Shown piece by piece: positions 58,898 through 64,000 of a DNA stretch of 64,000 nt. The notes beneath the pieces were generated by a model. The model was not told the DNA's origin and did no database searches. It saw nothing but the letters and a program-made list of their open reading frames with translations. Source of the DNA: Alnus glutinosa (taxonomy: Eukaryota > Streptophyta > Magnoliopsida > Fagales > Betulaceae). The position numbers and the translations under genes were made by a program. The stretch's first letter is position 1. The number at the start of each line of letters is the position of its first letter. Where the stretch lies: positions 22,227,616 through 22,291,615 of the forward strand of contig NC_084894.1 of assembly GCF_958979055.1 (NCBI RefSeq). Direction: 5' to 3'.

Positions 58898-60480
58898 TTA
58901 TCCCCGGTGTGCATAATGCACACGAATATTTCTGCTGTCCAATAACTGAAAAGGATCACAAAACACAACTTTAGCTGATTATAGTATTTTCATTTCAAAA
59001 TTAGGCACTTAACAGGGTTAAGTTTAAGACAATTAAAAAAAAAAAAAATTATTTCATCGTAAAAAAGTACATTTACCTGACCATCCATTTCTTTTAGAGC
59101 TGTGGCGGCTGCAGTTTCTGAAATGAACCGCAAAAACCCATACCCTTTTGATCTCCCACTCATGTGATCACATATAACTTTAACTGCCAAATATGACAGC
59201 ATAATTCCCTTAAGAAAATATATTGCCATTTAGACCTGAAAACATAATTTTCAACCTTTACGATACACTACATTACCTTCAATTATCTCACCATGCCGTC
59301 CAAAAGCTTCCTTTAGAACAGCTTCATTGGTATCATAGGAAAGCCCTACAAGCCAAAACACACATTACACTGAAAAAATTGGCTGCAAAAGAGATACTCT
59401 CAGGAAGCTAGGGAACAAAGGCTCCACAAATCCAACTTTAGAGAATCCAATTTTTCCAGAGGTGAATTCTCTGGTACTTAGCAACGGATACACTAATACA
59501 TGAAGGATGTTGCTCAATACTATTAACAATAAATATGCCAAATTAAACTTTAAGATCAGCTTATGACACTCCAGAAAAGGTGCCAAACCTACTATACAGA
59601 TTCAATGCTAAATGTAGATTCAGTAATCCGTATGGGCATGTGAAAGTTCAATAAACAAAGTTTTCCTCTAAATTGGGTCGGAGAAAATTCAAAATACCTT
59701 AAATTGACATATGTTTTTAGAGTTCTTACAAGTAGACAAGGAATTTTGTAATTGGCCTCTCATAGAGCATCACTTACATCGTATTAATACAAAAATCAAT
59801 GAACCGATTTACAGTCTATTAAATTGATATATATTCTTATAGTTCTCACATGCAGATAAGGAATTTTGTAACTGGCCTCTCATAGAGCATCACTTACATC
59901 GTATTGACACAAACAAGGAATTCATGCGCTCAAGTCAAGCTTAAGGAATGTTGCTTACCAAGATTAACTTTAAGTAGTGCATAATTCAAATTATGGAAGA
60001 AACATACTTGCTTTTGGAAGCGAATATTGATTTCAACTAGTTCTGAAAAGTGAAAAAAGAGGGGGAAAAAAATCTTCTAGAATTCAATTTGTGAGCTAAT
60101 AACTAATAATGATGCTGAAAATTAACACTTTTTCAGGAAAAATCGAATAACGATCACATTACATAATTAAAAAATGGTTACCTATTAACGGAAAATTTTG
60201 AAAAGACAAATGTTTTATCTTGGCATTCAATATCGGATATCTCGTACGACAAGAGACTTTATCGGCTGAACTAATTGACACACCCAATAAAAGCCCGTGT
60301 TTGGTTGCCGAGAAAACCATACATGTGTGTGATGAGAAATTGTATGAAATGGAAAATCGAAAAGTGAATTTTCGAGAAAATACCTCCAACGAAGAGCTTC
60401 GCAGAAAATCCACGGGCCCGCAACCATCTGGACAATGGGAACGCAGGGGAAAGACGAACACCACCATTCAAGCACTGCAT
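58898..60480 (-). CDS. Single-RRM protein with probable mitochondrial presequence
   Basis: Minus-strand exons 60384-60480, 59277-59345, 59077-59183 and 58898-58945 give 106 aa with GT-AG borders in phase. Residues 1-27 (MQCLNGGVRLSPAFPLSRWL, then RARGFSAK) are Arg-rich without acidic residues and end in RGF-SA, which fits a mitochondrial presequence cleavage site. The RRM follows: RNP2 LFVGGL, DTNEAVLKEAFGRHGEI, RNP1 KGYGFLRF, AATALKEMDGQ and DSRNIRVHYAHRG. It resembles plant organelle single-RRM / glycine-rich-type proteins that act in organelle RNA editing or processing, but has no glycine-rich tail. It is convergent with RRM copy B. Start chosen as the Met that opens exon 1 in frame with RNP2. 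Confidence 0.85.
59701..59934. repeat. Tandem duplication in intron 1 of the minus-strand RRM gene
   Basis: Two adjacent units of about 118 bp share AAGGAATTTTGTAA, TGGCCTCTCATAGAGCATCA and CTTACATCGTATT, with scattered differences. Confidence 0.75.
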
Positions 60481-61370
60481 TTCTTCTTATCTTGCACCAG
60501 TGGGCGCATGATAGACGAACCCTCGGGGGTATAAGATGGTTGAAAACGGCAGTCGTTTTGTTGAGACTGAAAAACCGGTTATGGTAATGAAAATAAGTTC
60601 TTGATTTTTATTTTTTATTTTACTAAATATTGATCCAATAACTAATTTTAACTGTTACATCATTAAATTATATAAAAATTATATAAAATTCTACTAAATA
60701 ATATTATTCATTCTCTTTTATGACATACAATTGAGGGCAAACTACTGCACTCACAACTTAGCTAATTAGACCATTGTATTCAGATTTACTAGAAGCATTC
60801 GTTTTTATTATTTTGCTTTATTGGACCTTCTTCCTGACAGTAGGAAATAGGAATGATGCTCCTTTTTAAACTAATTATCTTAGGGGTGGGCAAATTGGCC
60901 GTCCACCGACCGTTACCTGTTCTCTACCGACTTATGGCGACCGGTTAGTGGTAGGAAAAATTCCTACCGAAGTCAATTCGGTTCGATAATCAGTAAAACA
61001 ATTGAGAAGTTGGATATATATTCACTTCTTTCCCTAACCCTATCGTGCTTCCTTTCGATCACTTCTCAAACTCAGTCTCTCTCTCTCTCTTGCGGATACC
61101 TCTCCAATCTCCTCATCCCCGGCAGACCCATTGAAGTTGCTATTGGTGCAACCTTCCTCTCCTCTCCCCGTCCGTGCTCTTTCTGTGATGTAGTTGTTAA
61201 TGTATTAGGGTTGAGCTTTTGTGTCTCTTCTTTAACTTAATTGCTCTGTGATGTAGGACAGATTTGGGAAATTTGATTGCATGTGCTTGTCTTGACTATA
61301 AGATTTGAAAGTAGGGTGTTCATTGCTTGAGTCTTTGGTTTAGGCTTGTAGTTTGTTTATTTTTTAAAGG
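60481..61370. other. Upstream of the minus-strand RRM gene; possible hAT-type end
   Basis: No gene. At about 60882 TAGGGGTGGGCAAATTGGCC and nearby CCGACC / GGTTCG repeats resemble the termini of plant hAT-type elements; the other end was not found. Short (CT)n tract at 61078-61092. Confidence 0.35.
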
Positions 61371-62170
61371 AAAAAATGCAATTTAATTTCTCAAACTACC
61401 ATCATTTATTCGGATGACCCTCCAAACTACCAAGGCTTGCATTGTGGCCCCTAAACTACCAAAACCTTTGAAAATGCCAATTTTGACAAAATATCCCAAT
61501 AATACCCCTGGCACGTGTCATTTTTTTAATTAAAATATAAAAATCAAAAATCAAAAAATAAATAAATAAACTAAAATTTTATTTCTTATTTGCCATGACA
61601 TGTATCAATTGTACGTGTCATGTGCAACGATTACTTTAAATTACAAATTTACTCTAAATAGAAAATTAAAAAAGTTTAATCAATTAAATAAAAAAAGAGC
61701 CCCTTCTATACGGTCATGGCAAAAAACAAGAGATTTTTGCCTACTAATAAACACTCGATACGTCAATTTAGAACACCAAAGCATTATAGGGTGAAAACAC
61801 ACAATTACACTACACTGAAGTTACCCAGGACCCCAACCCGCTCGGCTGAAACCCCATCCCCATTCCCCATCACCACCTCCCCAACCCAACCCGCCGCCAA
61901 AACCGCAGTCGCCACCAATGAGCCGGCCAACGAAGTCAAAGTCAGAGTCGACCTGGGCTGACGGTGAGTGACAGCCCAAACAGAAGGGTTGGCCAGAAGG
62001 CTATCCCCAGACCTCGGGGGTGGCCGTGCGGTCGCCCCATGGACCGAGGGTAGCCCGCGGCCACCCCTGGGGTGCGAGACCTACCGAATGTGGGTGAAGG
62101 TGTTTCGGAGCAAGGACTCTTAACGAGTCTAAAAGTTTTCACGAGAAATGGATGGGGCATTTGCTAGGAT
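61371..62170. other. Repeat-like region with G+C-rich block
   Basis: 61375-61510 has the CAAACTACCA/CCAAACTACCAAGG-type sequence typical of Mutator-like MITE ends seen at 43291-43727. 61830-62160 is unusually G+C rich with palindromic GGTGGCCG / CGGCCACCCC sequence often found in plant repeats. No domain recognised in the short frames. Confidence 0.35.
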
Positions 62171-62627
62171 ACAGTGTTTCAGCAACATTTAAATTTTTTG
62201 AGTTTTTTTGTTCTTAGATGACGTGTCTATCTTTTATTGGTGAGTAGAAAAACCTTGTTTTATGCCATGACTTGACCGAAGTTATACTCAAATAAAAAAG
62301 GAGGTGACTGGCAAACAAGGATCTAAGTATTGAAACAAGAATTATAAGAACTCAAAAAACAAGGTTATTAGAGTTACAAGCACTCAAAAGACAAAAGTTA
62401 CAAAATGTTAAATTAGATTTATTGTTGTTAATATAAAAATATAAAAGATTTGTAACATTTAAACTATTTTATAAAGAGGGTTTTGTATACAATCAAATAT
62501 ATAAAATAAAGATATAATCAAGAAAAAACTTTCAAATGTAAACATAGGTCATAGACCGAACTACTTTAATTCTACGTGTCTTTCTATGTTCTTATCTCTT
62601 TCTTAAATTTTGTGATCTTAAACTAAG

Positions 62628-63250
62628 AGTATTCTTAGTAGCCTCATCAAATTTTACTCATCAAAGTAGTTAAAAACCATTTTTCTCTATTCTGGCAAGC
62701 CACTTTTTAAAATTCTCTCAGCATTCTCACCATTTTAACTATTCACTATTACTATTACATTTAAAAATTATTTTTTTTCAAATTTCTTTATTCTTTCTCT
62801 ATTTAATCTTTTTATACAACAAGCTACAATACATATTTAATCTTTTTATACAACAAGCTACCATACATTCATCATGAAATTAGATCATTGCTAAAAAATT
62901 CACAGAAGTTTTCATTTACTTCTCAACCAAATTCAAAAAAGAAACACAAAGTTTATATCAGAAACAAAAAATCTTTAATGTCCATAAAATAAATACATCA
63001 TCATGTGAGAGAAATGAAAGAAGAAAATGAAAAAAGTATGCTGATTATGTAAGAAAGAAATGAGAAACAAAATTAGTAAATAAGTTGGCGAGTAAATATT
63101 ACTCATCAAAATTGATAAGTATTTTCACTCACCAAAACTTTTTGGTTAAAGTAGTGAGACTGCTGTAAGTGATTTTTTAATATTTTCATCAAATTAGCTT
63201 ACCAAAATAATTTAAAAACTATTTTAGTGAGACTACTAAGAATGCTATAA
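62628..63250. mobile_element. Non-autonomous TIR element
   Basis: Left end AGTATTCTTAGTAGCCTCAT and right end GTGAGACTACTAAGAATGCT are inverted repeats, extended by TCATCAAATTTTACT / TTTTCATCAAATTAGC-like subterminal repeats. No convincing target duplication. The terminus resembles GAGCATTC-type non-autonomous elements common in plants. Confidence 0.55.
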
Positions 63251-64000
63251 AAATCTAATTATCAAAATTAAATTGGCAAGTTAACAAATAAACCTATTTG
63301 AAACTAAATCAGAACATTTTTTTTCAAACCAAAAACAAAAACCTCTCCCCAAAACACATTAACAAACAAATCAATTTATCCATCATCAAATAAATCTTCA
63401 ATCAACTCAAATTCCCTTCAACAAATTACCAGCCAATTCTTTGTAACATACAGGTACCAACTCACAAAGCCATAACAAAGCATATATCTACTTCTGAAAG
63501 TCCACAACAAAAGTTTGGATGCCAAAAACCATAAAGAAAGGGACAGAATCATCCATAAAAGAACATGAGAGATCAAAGCAAGTAGAAGAAGGATTACTTT
63601 AGAAAAGGAAAAGATGTTCTTTGCTTTAACTTGCAGTCGAATTGGCATTTGCACGCCACTTGAAAGAATATGTACAACAGAAAGCAAACTACATCTTCAC
63701 TGTTTGATGAAGCGTCCGCACAACCAAACACCCCAAAATTCAAACTAACAACCAGCAACATAACCATCATTAACAATGATTGAAAGCAGGATGAATCACC
63801 CAATGCAACAAAATCAAACAAGAAAAAAGATCTACTGCTATTAATCACTAGATCAAAGTAATGAAACAAGCGGTTTCATCCATTAATTTCCCAGAAAATC
63901 CTAACAAATAGGTCACAAGATCTATCAAATTCTTCAATTCTCCACTACACAGAACAAAAAGCATGATCCATCCTACACCCAGATTACATACAAATGAAAA
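63251..64000. other. Right end, no gene recognised
   Basis: AT-rich sequence. Two overlapping minus-strand frames (63418-63869) are hydrophobic but show no motif, splice context or repeat; they could be untranslated sequence of a gene beyond the window. Confidence 0.3.

Noticed and set aside
63418..63869. Hydrophobic minus-strand frames at the right end
   Set aside because: No splice context, signal or domain that I can support; left as unassigned.

Overview
This is plant nuclear DNA, probably from a eudicot and possibly a woody one (inference). It is AT-rich, the genes have GT-AG introns, and there are Ty1/copia and Ty3/gypsy LTR elements primed by initiator-Met tRNA, plus CACTA, hAT, Mutator-like and PIF/Harbinger DNA elements, a tRNA-derived SINE and many small inverted-repeat elements. 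No rRNA, functional tRNA gene or CRISPR array was seen.

The core is a tandem array of small five-exon genes that I read as divergent Yippee-like zinc-binding proteins. They start MGRLFL and carry a first CxxC (CRTC) and, about 48 residues later, a second CxxC (CNKC). I label them Y0 (252-889, 5' end outside the window), Y1 (2192-8502, broken by a copia element), a relic at 10230-10520, a relic at 16768-17260, Y2 (20576-22043), Y3 (23907-25121), Y4 (26100-28070, pseudogene), Y5 (38527-39826), Y6 (41146-42687) and Y7 (49464-49506, only the tail). Two exon-2 types recur in the order A then B: Y0-Y1, Y2-Y3 and Y5-Y6. The array therefore looks like amplification of an A-B dimer. Y6 (135 aa) is the cleanest copy. 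Y5 (123 aa) and Y0 are also open. Y3 is open but has lost the exon with the second CxxC. Genes Y1, Y2, Y3, Y5 and Y6 share a promoter with an E2F-like TTCCCGCC, a perfect spaced palindrome (CATTTAACTG / CAGTTAAATG) and, in some, a GGTGA/TCACC palindrome. Antisense LTR-derived sequence lies just upstream of this promoter.

Downstream of the type-B units is a four-exon RRM gene for a 93-aa single-domain RNA-binding protein. It occurs as two copies with no exon differences seen by eye (A 30251-32814, B 51346-53904) and one broken copy (C 44930-49463). A different single-RRM gene with a probable mitochondrial presequence lies convergently on the minus strand (58898-60480). The block 30050-37034 is repeated at 51150-58655 with only occasional differences.

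The rest is mostly mobile DNA. Two decayed full-length copia elements (3415-8402 and 11704-16767) have TATT...ATA LTR ends instead of TG...CA. A copia derivative reduced to gag plus the start of protease appears in both segmental copies. A 4.06-kb non-autonomous LTR element (45298-49355) has no reverse transcriptase but carries a captured CCCH zinc-finger gene fragment and a probable PPR fragment. There are also gypsy gag/LTR relics, a 1.08-kb CACTA element, a hAT MITE, Mutator-like MITEs, a SINE and a LINE reverse-transcriptase scrap. From 60.5 to 64 kb I see no convincing gene, only repeat-like DNA.
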